From Leifsonia sp. ALI-44-B (lineage in GTDB: Bacteria; Actinomycetota; Actinomycetes; Actinomycetales; Microbacteriaceae): 64,000 bases of DNA. The stretch covers positions 248,001 through 312,000 of the forward strand of contig NZ_MTQL01000007.1 in assembly GCF_001984125.1 (NCBI RefSeq), given 5' to 3'. The position numbers and the translations under genes were made by a program. The first letter of the stretch is position 1, and every line of letters begins with the position of its first letter. Shown here piece after piece: positions 43,392 to 51,085 of this stretch. Under the pieces are notes generated by a model. It was not told where the DNA came from and searched no databases. It was given only the letters and a program-made list of their open reading frames with translations.

Positions 43392-44321
43392 TCAGCTTGC
43401 CGGCGTGGGTTGCGGCAGCGCGGTGCCCGTCAGCTTTTCGGCGATGGCCCACAGGCGGGCGGCCGCGTCACTGTCGGCCATGCGCTTGGTCACGCGCGCC
43501 GGCGAGACGATGCCCGTGAGCTCGAGTTTTCCGTTCGGACCGTAGTAGCCGCCGTTTTCGGCCGCCGGATCGGCGACGGCGAACAGCATCGGCTCGGCAC
43601 CGCGGTCGACTTCCTGAATCGGCAGGAACGGCACAGAACCCATGTAGCTCTTGTTGGGCATGGACTTGCCGAGGTAGCGCCCGGTGCGCGTGATGTTGGT
43701 GTTGGACAGTCCGGGGTGCGCGGCGTTGCTGATCAACCGCCAGCCCAGTCGGCGCGACGTCTCGGCCAGGTGGCTGGCGAGGTAGTAGTCGGCCAACTTG
43801 GTCTGCCCGTAGGCGACCATGGGGATGTAGTGGCCCACCGAATCAAGATCGTCGAAGCGCATGACACCCATCCAGGCCGCGACGCTCGACATGGTGGACA
43901 CCCGGGGAGCCTCCGAGCGCAGCAACGCGGGCAGCAGCAGGTTGGTGAGCGCGAAGGGCCCGAGGAAGTTCGTGCCCATCTGCATCTCGAAACCGTCGAC
44001 CGTGACCATCCACTTCGGTGGCGCCATGACACCCGCGTTGTTGACCAGCGCGTCGATGTGGTCGTAGTCGTCGTCGATCCCGGCGGCGAAACGACGCACA
44101 GATGCCAGGTCGGCCGTATCGATGAGTCGCATCTCGACCTGGGCGTCGTGGTGCTCGGAACGGATGTCGGCGAGCGCTTGCTCGCCCTTTTCAGGGTTGC
44201 GGACAGCCAAGATGACGTTTGCGCCGGCACCGGCCAATCGAGTGGCGGCTTCTTTTCCGATGCCGCCGCTCGCGCCCGTGACAACGATCGTTCGGCCGGT
44301 CTGGTCGGGTACTCGATACAT
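43392..44321 (-). CDS. Short-chain dehydrogenase (retinol-dehydrogenase-like SDR)
   Basis: The 309-aa classical SDR has VTGASGGIGKEAATRLAGAG for NAD(P) binding, VNNAGVMAPP, and the catalytic Ser in VSTMSSVAAW with Tyr-x-x-x-Lys in AYGQTKLADYYLA. The NAHPGLSNTNI segment is typical of the RDH/WWOX-like group. GAGGAG precedes the ATG at 44321; the longer in-frame start runs into the next gene's territory. The substrate is unknown. Confidence 0.88.
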   Translation of the reverse strand: MYRVPDQTGRTIVVTGASGGIGKEAATRLAGAGANVILAVRNPEKGEQALADIRSEHHDAQVEMRLIDTADLASVRRFAAGIDDDYDHIDALVNNAGVMAPPKWMVTVDGFEMQMGTNFLGPFALTNLLLPALLRSEAPRVSTMSSVAAWMGVMRFDDLDSVGHYIPMVAYGQTKLADYYLASHLAETSRRLGWRLISNAAHPGLSNTNITRTGRYLGKSMPNKSYMGSVPFLPIQEVDRGAEPMLFAVADPAAENGGYYGPNGKLELTGIVSPARVTKRMADSDAAARLWAIAEKLTGTALPQPTPAS

Positions 44322-44371
44322 TCGAACTCCTCGTTGGTGTGGGTCGCGTTCGGTGGGAAGAGCGACGAGTG

Positions 44372-44866
44372 TCACGCCTCGGTCTGCGCGCCGGAGTCGA
44401 TGGCCGCCGGCACATGCGCGGCCCCCGACCGGTCGGCGCTGATGGTGGTCGAACTCGCCACCGATTCGGCGACGTCGACCGACGCTGCGCGCTTCGGGAT
44501 ATCCGTGTGACCGGGAATCGGCCATTCGACCCGGCTCACCTGTATCTCGATCGTGGCCTCGGCGTGGGCGAGAGCGGCGACCACGTCATAGACCGCACGG
44601 GCGACGCCGGGTGTCGCGATCGCGGCGTCGGTGCCGATGTGTACGTCGATTGTCTGGTCGGCACCCTCGCCACTCACGGAAACTCGCGGGGGCTCGACCG
44701 ACGACGAGCCACTTTTGCCTCGTAGTCCGGCTGCGACGTTTTCGACCGTGCCGAGAATGCCACGGCTGATCCGAGCCGCCACGGAGGGATACACCTCGAC
44801 GACCCCGGGAACGCCCTCCACTGCCTGCGCAATCACTCGGGCCAGCACGTCAGTTTCCTGCGCCAT
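44372..44866 (-). CDS. Asp23/Gls24-like protein of the sigma-factor operon
   Basis: The 164-aa protein starts MAQETDVLARVIAQAVEGVPGVVEVYPSV. It continues with VSVSGEGADQTIDVHIGTDAAIATPGVARAVYDVVAALAH, the strand-helix pattern of Asp23/Gls24 envelope-stress proteins. The last 40 residues are Ser/Ala-rich. It overlaps the preceding anti-sigma-like gene (TGATG) and is the third gene of the sigma operon. Asp23 family proteins gather at the membrane through AmaP-type anchors, encoded here on the other strand. Confidence 0.7.
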   Translation of the reverse strand: MAQETDVLARVIAQAVEGVPGVVEVYPSVAARISRGILGTVENVAAGLRGKSGSSSVEPPRVSVSGEGADQTIDVHIGTDAAIATPGVARAVYDVVAALAHAEATIEIQVSRVEWPIPGHTDIPKRAASVDVAESVASSTTISADRSGAAHVPAAIDSGAQTEA

Positions 44867-45528
44867 CACAGGTCCTCTCCCGGTCGGCCTGAGCCGTATA
44901 GGTCGTCCACACGCACATCTACCGCCGTGACGTTGAGCTCGGTATGCCGGGCGAGATCGGCGAGGATCGCGCTCCTGAGATCTGCAGCGATCTGCACGAG
45001 GTTCACACCGTGTCTCGCACTCGCCGTGACGAGAACGGACACCGGCGCACCGGGCTCGGTGACGTCTCCCTCGAAGGAGCTCCGGCCCACGACGATGCCG
45101 GGAACCCGGTCGCCGGCATCGCGGATCAGGGCCCGCACCGCGCCCTCGGTGATGCTCAACCGAGCGCGCTCGTCGTCGTGGTGCAGCGGAATCTGCCGGC
45201 CCGCACGCACCTCGAGTGCCAACTGCCCCACGAGGCCCTTGAGCCACCCCTCGACGACCTCGTCGGGCGCGTTATCGGCATCATTCTGGACGAGTTCCGC
45301 CGTGACCCGGCGCATGCGTTTCAGGGAATCGAGGGCTTGCTGGCATTCGGGGCACTGATCGATGTGCGCGTCGCGCGGCTCGCCCGCGTCGAGGTAATCC
45401 TCCAGCTCATCCACAGAGCGACCGCAATCCAGGACGCCGTCGTCTCGAGTTCTCGGGGTCGAACCGTTTTCGGCGAGTGGGCGGATGTCGTCGAATGCGC
45501 GGTCGGAGCGGGGATCGGTGTTACTCAT
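44866..45528 (-). CDS. Zinc-finger anti-sigma-like protein fused to an Asp23-like domain
   Basis: The 220-aa protein has a ZAS-type motif H-x3-C-x2-C in DAHIDQCPECQQALDSLKRM near residue 57, with a further Cys upstream (VLDCGRSVDEL). It also has a C-terminal Asp23-like domain (LSITEGAVRALIRDAGDRVPGIVVGRSSFEGDV and VSVLVTASARHGVNLVQIAADL). No membrane helix is present. It overlaps the sigma gene by ATGA. Anti-sigma factors of this group hold their sigma factor until stress; the fusion may sense Asp23-protein state. GGAGGG supports the ATG at 45528. Confidence 0.75.
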   Translation of the reverse strand: MSNTDPRSDRAFDDIRPLAENGSTPRTRDDGVLDCGRSVDELEDYLDAGEPRDAHIDQCPECQQALDSLKRMRRVTAELVQNDADNAPDEVVEGWLKGLVGQLALEVRAGRQIPLHHDDERARLSITEGAVRALIRDAGDRVPGIVVGRSSFEGDVTEPGAPVSVLVTASARHGVNLVQIAADLRSAILADLARHTELNVTAVDVRVDDLYGSGRPGEDL

Positions 45529-46094
45529 CGCCATCCCTCCAACTCTCGCGTCAGCGTCTCTCTGGCCCGAGCAATGCGGCCTCGCACGGTGGGCACGGGA
45601 ACCGACAGCTGCTCAGCGATGTCGTCATAGCTGAGACCGCCGACCTCCCTGAGTACCCAGCATTCACGCTGTTGCTCCGGCAGGTTCGCGAGCGCCTTCC
45701 TGAGCGCATCCATCTGCGAACTCACCTGAGCGGAACTCTCGGGGCCCGATGCTTCGGGCGCCGCAACCTCTACCGTGTCAATGTCATCGTATCGACGCCG
45801 TGACCGCAAGCGGTCGACACCTTTTCGACTGACGATACGCATCAGCCAGCTCTTTACCGCGGACCCGTCGGTCAGTGTGTACAGCTGCTGCCAGGCCGTG
45901 ATGAAGGCCTCTTGGACCACGTCATCTGCCTCGGCAGTCGAGCTCATGAGCCGAATCGCGTAAGCGCGCATGAGAGGCCCGTGCCGGCGGACGATCACCT
46001 CGAAGGCTCGCCCGTCGCCATCCGCCGCACGGTCGACGAGAACCCGGTCACCCAGGTCGGCCAGGGGGACTCTGGCGTCGTCGCGAGCGGACAT
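45525..46094 (-). CDS. ECF-family RNA polymerase sigma factor
   Basis: The 189-aa protein has sigma region 2 (YAIRLMSSTAEADDVVQEAFITAWQQL, with the core-binding DVVQE.F..AW motif) and region 4 (LANLPEQQRECWVLREVGGLSYDDIAEQLSVPVPTVRGRIARARETL). The linker between them (EVAAPEASGPESSAQVSS) is flexible. GGAAGGG (minus strand) supports the ATG at 46094 over those at 46097 and 46124. It is the first gene of the operon with its probable anti-sigma factor and an Asp23-like protein. The divergent Asp23/AmaP operon is the natural candidate target. Confidence 0.9.
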   Translation of the reverse strand: MSARDDARVPLADLGDRVLVDRAADGDGRAFEVIVRRHGPLMRAYAIRLMSSTAEADDVVQEAFITAWQQLYTLTDGSAVKSWLMRIVSRKGVDRLRSRRRYDDIDTVEVAAPEASGPESSAQVSSQMDALRKALANLPEQQRECWVLREVGGLSYDDIAEQLSVPVPTVRGRIARARETLTRELEGWR

Positions 46095-46180
46095 CATCCA
46101 CCCTTCCGTGTCGTTCGATCTCATGTGCGTTCCCGCAGCCTATCCCCGCATCCTGAGCCATTTCGGGCCTTGCGCCAATC

Positions 46181-46189
46181 TGTGGACAA
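46181..46189 (-). other. DnaA-box-like site (TTGTCCACA) in the divergent stress promoter region
   Basis: TGTGGACAA on the plus strand is TTGTCCACA on the minus strand, the form preferred in Streptomyces. It lies in the 248-bp intergenic region 46095-46342 between the sigma operon and the Asp23 operon. That region also holds an inverted repeat CGTCA-TCCG-TGACG (46255-46268) that may be a regulatory site. No ECF-type promoter pair could be assigned with confidence. Confidence 0.35.
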
Positions 46190-46342
46190 ACGTAGGAGTG
46201 GAGAAAAAAGCAACACCCAAAACGGCCAAACCGCGATCTGTCAAAGTTTTTCTACGTCATCCGTGACGATTCCGCCGCACGTCCCGTCTTATCTCCGTAG
46301 ACAACGAAACGGGTCCACTCGGGCCCCCACGAAAGGCAGAAC

Positions 46343-46795
46343 ATGGCTGAGAAAGTTACCCCCGCGACCATCAGCACCACCGGCACCGGTGCCAACTCCC
46401 TCGACAGCGCGATCGACTCGGGTAAGACCGTCATCGCCCCCGAGGTGATCGGCAAGATCGTCGGCCTGGCCGCCCGCGATATCCCCGGCGTCTACGCACT
46501 CGGCGGCGGGGCAGCCCGCGCATTCGGCGCTATCCGCGGTGCCGTCGGCGCAACCGATCACGCCCAGGGTGTCAACGTCGAGGTTGGCGAGAAGCAGGTC
46601 GCCGTCGACCTCACGCTCGTCGTCGAATACCCCGTCGCGCTGCAGGATGTCGCCGACCAGGTTCGCGACGCCGTCTACCGCGCCATCCACAACCTCGTCG
46701 GCATGGAGGTGTCCGAGGTCAACATCTCGATCAACGACGTCCACATCCCCTCTGACGACGACAACGCCGAGGCCGAGGAGTCGCGAGTTCAGTGA
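46343..46795 (+). CDS. Asp23/Gls24 family envelope stress protein
   Basis: The 150-aa protein has the clear Asp23 core: TVIAPEVIGKIVGLAARDIPGVYALGGGAARAFGAIRG near residue 28, then VNVEVGEKQVAVDLTLVVEYPVALQDVADQVRDAVYRAIHNLVGMEVSEVNISINDVHI. GAAAGGC precedes the ATG. It heads a five-gene operon (46343-48558) whose later members are a small membrane protein, another Asp23-like protein and two AmaP-like membrane proteins. These proteins are made on alkaline or envelope stress in Gram-positive bacteria. Confidence 0.9.
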   Translation: MAEKVTPATISTTGTGANSLDSAIDSGKTVIAPEVIGKIVGLAARDIPGVYALGGGAARAFGAIRGAVGATDHAQGVNVEVGEKQVAVDLTLVVEYPVALQDVADQVRDAVYRAIHNLVGMEVSEVNISINDVHIPSDDDNAEAEESRVQ

Positions 46796-46983
46796 GCAAC
46801 ACGACAGTAGGTATTTTCGTCGGCGCGATCCTGGCGGTCGTCGCCCTGTGGTTCGGCTTCTGGGGCTTCCTCCTCGCGGTCGTCCTCATGGCCATCGGCG
46901 CTCTCGTCGGTCGCATCCTCGAGGGCAAGCTCGATCTCGGTGCGGTCGCCGACGCGCTGAGGGGCAAGCGGTCCTCGTCATGA
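46792..46983 (+). CDS. Small DUF2273-like membrane protein
   Basis: The 63-aa protein is almost entirely two hydrophobic helices (TVGIFVGAILAVVALWFGFWGFLLAVVLMAIG) followed by a basic tail (LRGKRSSS). It starts with GTG overlapping the preceding stop codon (GTGA) and ends in an ATGA overlap with the next gene. DUF2273 proteins accompany Asp23 genes in many Firmicutes and actinobacteria and probably sit in the same membrane assembly. Confidence 0.8.
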   Translation: MSNTTVGIFVGAILAVVALWFGFWGFLLAVVLMAIGALVGRILEGKLDLGAVADALRGKRSSS

Positions 46984-47372
46984 CAACGGTCACCGCCCCG
47001 TCCGGCGTCGATACCCTTCGGGCGGGCACGAATCCCGTGCCCGCCGAGCGCCAGGTCGGCAGCACGCGCATCGCATCGAAGGCCCTGACCGGCCTCGTTC
47101 GCGCGGTTGCCGGCGAAGCGCTGGGTGTCCGCGCGTCTGCGGTCTCGGTGAATCTGTCCGACCTCGACGGCAAGCTGGCCATCGAGGTGGCAGGGCCCGT
47201 CGCCATCGATCTCGAAAACTCCCTCGCCTCCGGCCCCTCCGTCATCGAGGCCGCGACCACCGCCCAGAGCCGCATCGCCGAGCAGACGACAGCGCTCAGC
47301 GGTTCCCTCGTCGGCCGTGTGCGTGTGCGTGTCACCGGATGCGAGTTCATCAACAACCGGAGGGTCCTATGA
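46980..47372 (+). CDS. Second Asp23/Gls24-like protein of the stress operon
   Basis: The 130-aa protein shows the Asp23-like order GSTRIASKALTGLVRAVAGEALGV, then VNLSDLDGKLAIEVAGPVAIDLENSLASGPSVIEAATTAQSRIAEQTTALSGSLVGRVRVRVTG. It is more divergent than the product of 46343-46795. It overlaps both neighbours by ATGA. No membrane helix is present. Confidence 0.7.
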   Translation: MTTVTAPSGVDTLRAGTNPVPAERQVGSTRIASKALTGLVRAVAGEALGVRASAVSVNLSDLDGKLAIEVAGPVAIDLENSLASGPSVIEAATTAQSRIAEQTTALSGSLVGRVRVRVTGCEFINNRRVL

Positions 47373-47947
47373 GCACCACCGACAAGATCGGGCGGCGAGC
47401 CGTTCGGCAAGAGCTCCGATCGACTCGATCGGGCACGACGCTGGTCGTGGGCATCATCGCCCTTCTCGTGCTGGCCTATCTCATCACCGAAGTCGTCCTC
47501 AACATGCTCGGTCACGCTCCGCTCCTGGCCACCCCCGGTGCGCTCACACTCGGCGCAACGCAGGTCGGTTCCCTCGGACAGCCCGCGCTTTATGCAATCG
47601 GCGGCGTGCTCGTCGTGCTGGGCCTCGTGCTGATGGTCCGCGCTCTCCTGCCCGGCATCCGCGGCCTGCACCACACGCCCGATGCGGCCAACCCCACGGT
47701 CATCGACGACACCGTCGTGGCGGCGGCACTGGCCAAGGTCATCCGAGACTCGGCGAACCTGCGCGAAGAACAGGTGTCCGTCAGCGTCGGTCGGCGCCGC
47801 GCCACGGCGCACGTCCGGCCCACAACGGGCGTGCCCGTCGACCGAGAAACCGTCCAGACGGAAGCGCAGCGCGTTGCCGAATCATATGCGCTCACGCCCC
47901 CGCTGAGGGTCAGCGTGGACATCGACAAGAAAGGAATGGTGGGCTGA
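47369..47947 (+). CDS. AmaP/DUF6286-like membrane protein 1
   Basis: The 192-aa protein has two membrane helices (GTTLVVGIIALLVLAYLITEVVL and LYAIGGVLVVLGLVLMVRALL) separated by a short extracytoplasmic loop. The soluble C-terminal domain (TVVAAALAKVIRDSANLREEQVSVSVGRRRATAHVRPTTG) resembles the Asp23-like tail of AmaP-type anchors. AmaP tethers Asp23 to the membrane in Staphylococcus. It overlaps neighbours by ATGA and TGATG. Confidence 0.7.
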   Translation: MSTTDKIGRRAVRQELRSTRSGTTLVVGIIALLVLAYLITEVVLNMLGHAPLLATPGALTLGATQVGSLGQPALYAIGGVLVVLGLVLMVRALLPGIRGLHHTPDAANPTVIDDTVVAAALAKVIRDSANLREEQVSVSVGRRRATAHVRPTTGVPVDRETVQTEAQRVAESYALTPPLRVSVDIDKKGMVG

Positions 47948-48558
47948 TGACCGGAAAACATGCGGCACTCAACCGCTTCTTCCTCTTCCTCATCGGGCTC
48001 GTCCTCGCCGCCATCGGGGCCGCCATCGCATACCTCGGCTTCGCTCCGGCCGCCGAGAAGACGTGGCGCTCAGTTGCCGGTGACAGCGTCGACACCCTCG
48101 CCGGTGCCGTTCAGGCGACCGCCATCCCGGGCACGCAGACGCACTGGGTCGCGGCAGCCGCCGTGCTCCTCGGCGTCATCGTCGCCGCACTGTTGATTTC
48201 ATGGATGATCGCGCAACGTCAGCGCGTTCGTCGGACTGCCGCTCGCGCCGAAGGCGCCAACGGTTTGGGCGAGATCGTCATCGACAATCGGGCCTTCGAG
48301 CAGATCGTCGAAGCTCGCCTCGCCGACGAACCCGGCATCATCTCATCCACTGTGCGCAGCGTTCCGACAGGCCGCACGGGGACCGGCGTGCGCGTGCGCA
48401 TCACGACGCGTCGAGGTGCCTCACCCGCCCGCATCGCCGCCGAGACCAACACCGCCGTCGAGGAAGCCCAAACCATCCTCGGCAAGAAGATTCCCGTGCT
48501 GATCACCGTCCGAGCCGGCGCCCGCGCCGCCCTCGGCCACGTTCAGCGCGTGTCCTAG
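47947..48558 (+). CDS. AmaP-like membrane protein 2 (alkaline shock anchor type)
   Basis: The 203-aa protein has the AmaP layout: an N-terminal hairpin of two helices (NRFFLFLIGLVLAAIGAAIAYLGF and WVAAAAVLLGVIVAALLISWMI), then a cytoplasmic domain. That domain reads GEIVIDNRAFEQIVEARLADEPGIISSTVRSV, with VRVRITTRRGASP, like a degenerate Asp23 fold. It is the last gene of the operon and is followed by a terminator at 48561-48612. Confidence 0.72.
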   Translation: MTGKHAALNRFFLFLIGLVLAAIGAAIAYLGFAPAAEKTWRSVAGDSVDTLAGAVQATAIPGTQTHWVAAAAVLLGVIVAALLISWMIAQRQRVRRTAARAEGANGLGEIVIDNRAFEQIVEARLADEPGIISSTVRSVPTGRTGTGVRVRITTRRGASPARIAAETNTAVEEAQTILGKKIPVLITVRAGARAALGHVQRVS

Positions 48559-48560
48559 AC

Positions 48561-48612
48561 CTCCTGCCCCGGCCGCGCGTCCCCCAAAAGCGCCGTCGGG
48601 GCAGGAGCTTTT
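48561..48612 (+). terminator. Terminator of the Asp23/AmaP operon
   Basis: CTCCTGCCCC (48561-48570) and GGGGCAGGAG (48598-48607) form a perfect 10-bp stem around a 27-nt loop, followed by CTTTTC. Confidence 0.75.
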
Positions 48613-48679
48613 CACCGAAGGGCGACACATCTGCCGGTCGTCCGTTCGATCAACATGGGCCACGGCGAGTGCCCCCTGC

Positions 48680-48685
48680 GTAGAG
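48680..48685 (+). promoter_or_regulatory. -10 box of leaderless promoter for the AcuI-like gene
   Basis: TAGAGT ends 7 nt before the ATG at 48693, with no ribosome site. Confidence 0.5.
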
Positions 48686-48692
48686 TGAAGAC

Positions 48693-49709
48693 ATGGCTTC
48701 AACGACGGAACCCAACGAGACCCCCTTCCGCGCCTGGTGGGCCGAAAACGACAATCCCTCGCGCCCATCCCACCTCGGTACCGCGACTGAGAGCGACCTC
48801 GGCGACGGGGACACCACCATCGCCGTCCACTACTCCGGCGTCAATTACAAAGACGCGATGGCCCTCGCCGGCCAGCCCGGCATCATCAAAAACTCCCCAC
48901 TCATCCCCGGCATCGACCTAGTCGGCGAAATCACGTCGACCACCTCCCCCGACTACCGGGCCGGAGACCTGGTACTCCTCAACGGCACAGGCATTGGCGA
49001 GAAGCGTCATGGCGGGCTGGCAGAACGGGCACGAGTCGACGCACGCCACCTCGTCCGAGTGCCCGGCAGCCTTGGCGAACGCCGCGCCGCCGCCATCGGC
49101 ACCGCCGGCTACACCGCCATGCTGTCCGTCCTCGCGGTCGAGCGACACGGCGTCACCGCGACCGACGGCGAAATCCTCGTCACCGGAGCCGCCGGAGGCG
49201 TCGGTAGCATCGCGATTGCCCTCCTCGCCCGCCTCGGCTACACCGTCACCGCCAGCACCGGCAGAGCCGACGAGCACGCCGAGTACCTCACCCAGCTCGG
49301 CGCCGCCACCATCATCGATCGCGCAGAACTCAGCGACGCCGGAAAACCGCTCGTCAGCCAGCGCTGGGCCGGAGTTGTCGACGCCGTCGGAAGTCACACA
49401 CTCGCCAACGCCATCGCCGGCCTGAAATACGGCGGAATCGCCACCGCCTGCGGCCTCGCGCAAGGCTCCGACCTGCCACTCACCGTCATGCCGTTCATCC
49501 TGCGCGGCGTCACCCTCGCCGGAATCAACTCCGTCGAAACACCCCAGCCGCTGCGCCAAGAAGCCTGGAACAGGCTCGCCGTCGACCTCGACCCCCGACA
49601 CGTCGACGCCATCAGTCACACCATCCCGCTCGCCGAAGCCAGAAAGACCGCCGACGACGTCCTCGCCGGGCGCGTCCGCGGCCGAACCATCGTCGACGTC
49701 ACCGCCTAA
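48693..49709 (+). CDS. AcuI/YhdH family NADPH-dependent quinone oxidoreductase / acryloyl-CoA reductase
   Basis: The 338-aa medium-chain reductase without zinc ligands shows the AcuI/YhdH pattern: HYSGVNYKDAMALAGQPGIIKNSPLIPGIDLVGEI near residue 46, then GEKRHGGLAERARV, GTAGYTAMLSV, VTGAAGGVGSIAIALLARLGY and GGIATACGLAQGSDLP. AcuI reduces acryloyl-CoA to propionyl-CoA, which would fit the propionyl-CoA genes near 23-30 kb. YhdH-type quinone reduction is the alternative. The ATG is preceded by a leaderless-type -10 box. Confidence 0.88.
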   Translation: MASTTEPNETPFRAWWAENDNPSRPSHLGTATESDLGDGDTTIAVHYSGVNYKDAMALAGQPGIIKNSPLIPGIDLVGEITSTTSPDYRAGDLVLLNGTGIGEKRHGGLAERARVDARHLVRVPGSLGERRAAAIGTAGYTAMLSVLAVERHGVTATDGEILVTGAAGGVGSIAIALLARLGYTVTASTGRADEHAEYLTQLGAATIIDRAELSDAGKPLVSQRWAGVVDAVGSHTLANAIAGLKYGGIATACGLAQGSDLPLTVMPFILRGVTLAGINSVETPQPLRQEAWNRLAVDLDPRHVDAISHTIPLAEARKTADDVLAGRVRGRTIVDVTA

Positions 49710-49749
49710 CTCTGGTCGCTTCGGGCAACACCCTCACGGGCACCAGGGG

Positions 49750-50883
49750 CTAGTTGCGCTGGTCGTCACCGGCATCACGCTCAGAGGCGCCCGCATCCGC
49801 GCCTGGCGCGGCCGCGACAGCCTCAGATGCCGATGTCCGCGACGGCGCGTCGCTCACCTCGGCGGCAGAGGAGTCCCGGGAAGCCAGAACGTCCTTCGGG
49901 GTGGGCGCCGTCGACTTCTCGGTCGCAGCGGCATCGACGCCCGAACGCTTCGAGCCAGAGTTCACGCCCGCATCCTTCGAGTTGGACTTCACACCGGCGA
50001 CGTTCGCGCTCGTCGGCGCGCCCGGCTCCTTCGCGCTCGGCTTGGGAGCCCCTTCCTTTGAGCTCGGCTTGTCGTCCGACGTGGTCGCACTCGCGCTCGC
50101 ACCGGCAGCCGGCTTGCGCGACGACGCCCGAGGCTGAGTTTTCGACGGGGAAGCGACCGTGCTCGCCTGGGGAATGACAGGCTTCTCGGGCACCGGGTTC
50201 GAGTTCCCTGTGCGCTCAGCCGCAGCCGACGACGACCCCTTCGTGGCGGCCTTCACCGTCGGCGACTTCGTGGTCGCCGGCTTCGTCGTTGACGGCTTTG
50301 GCGTCGACGACTTTGACGTGGACGGCTTCGACCCCGCGGTCTTCGTACCGGGAGATTTCGATGCAGCCGGCTTCGCCGCGGTCGACTTCGGCGCAGCGGC
50401 ACGAGACGACGACGGCTTTGCGGAAGCGCGAGAGGCCGACTTCGCGGCCGCCTTCACGGCAGACGGCTTTCTCGCCGCGGCAGCCTTCTTCGCGGCGGCC
50501 TTCTGCGCGGGCGGGGCGATCTCGTCGGGCACCGCGGCATCCACCCGCAACGCCGCCACCAGCTCGCTCGCATGCTTCGTCGTGACGACGATGCGCGCGA
50601 ACTCGTGGTCGTCGAGTTCGAGGACGACCGCCGGGCGCCCACCCTTCAGCACCAAGAAATCCTTGCCGCCGTGGAACTTCCACTGACCGACGGCCAAGGT
50701 CAAAGGGATGGCGGCACCGGGCGCGCGGATGCCGCGAACCCAGATCCACGGATCATCCGTGATGATGGCCGACCGGATCTGCGAACGCTTCACCGCGAGG
50801 TTCTCGCGCCTCAGCGACAAGGCCTTCTCGGCAGCCGACAGAGTGATCTCGAGACGGTCCGGGTGAAGGTGAAGGGTCGACAT
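49750..50883 (-). CDS. Protein with compact N-terminal domain and long H1-like Lys/Ala/Ser/Pro/Thr tail
   Basis: The 377-aa protein begins with a folded domain of about 110 residues (MSTLHLHPDRLEITLSAAEKAL, with WKFHGGKDFLVLKGGRPAVVLELDDHEFARIVVTT), beta-rich and unlike any family I can name. More than 250 residues follow of Lys, Ala, Ser, Thr and Pro in short repeats such as KPSTSKSSTPKPSTTKPATTK, ending acidic. Such tails resemble histone H1 and actinobacterial HupB/Lsr2-type extensions and may bind DNA, but this is inference. GGAAG precedes the ATG, with a CATATAAC -10-like element. Confidence 0.7.
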   Translation of the reverse strand: MSTLHLHPDRLEITLSAAEKALSLRRENLAVKRSQIRSAIITDDPWIWVRGIRAPGAAIPLTLAVGQWKFHGGKDFLVLKGGRPAVVLELDDHEFARIVVTTKHASELVAALRVDAAVPDEIAPPAQKAAAKKAAAARKPSAVKAAAKSASRASAKPSSSRAAAPKSTAAKPAASKSPGTKTAGSKPSTSKSSTPKPSTTKPATTKSPTVKAATKGSSSAAAERTGNSNPVPEKPVIPQASTVASPSKTQPRASSRKPAAGASASATTSDDKPSSKEGAPKPSAKEPGAPTSANVAGVKSNSKDAGVNSGSKRSGVDAAATEKSTAPTPKDVLASRDSSAAEVSDAPSRTSASEAVAAAPGADAGASERDAGDDQRN

Positions 50884-51085
50884 GCTTCCAGTCTGCCGGT
50901 TATATGCCGCGAATGGGATGGTGACAGTTCACAAAGACATAACGGCCGCGTTGACGGAGAGGCGCAAGGCAGACACGCCGACGCGCGAGGACGATGCGCC
51001 TTTCGCGGCGCGGGCGCGTCGCATCCGACAGAACCTCCCCGGGTGCGACGCGCATCGGAACCACGCAGGTCAGGACGCCCGTCGA

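Noticed and set aside
45409-45417. DnaA-box-like TCATCCACA
   Set aside because: It deviates from consensus and lies within the anti-sigma-like coding sequence.
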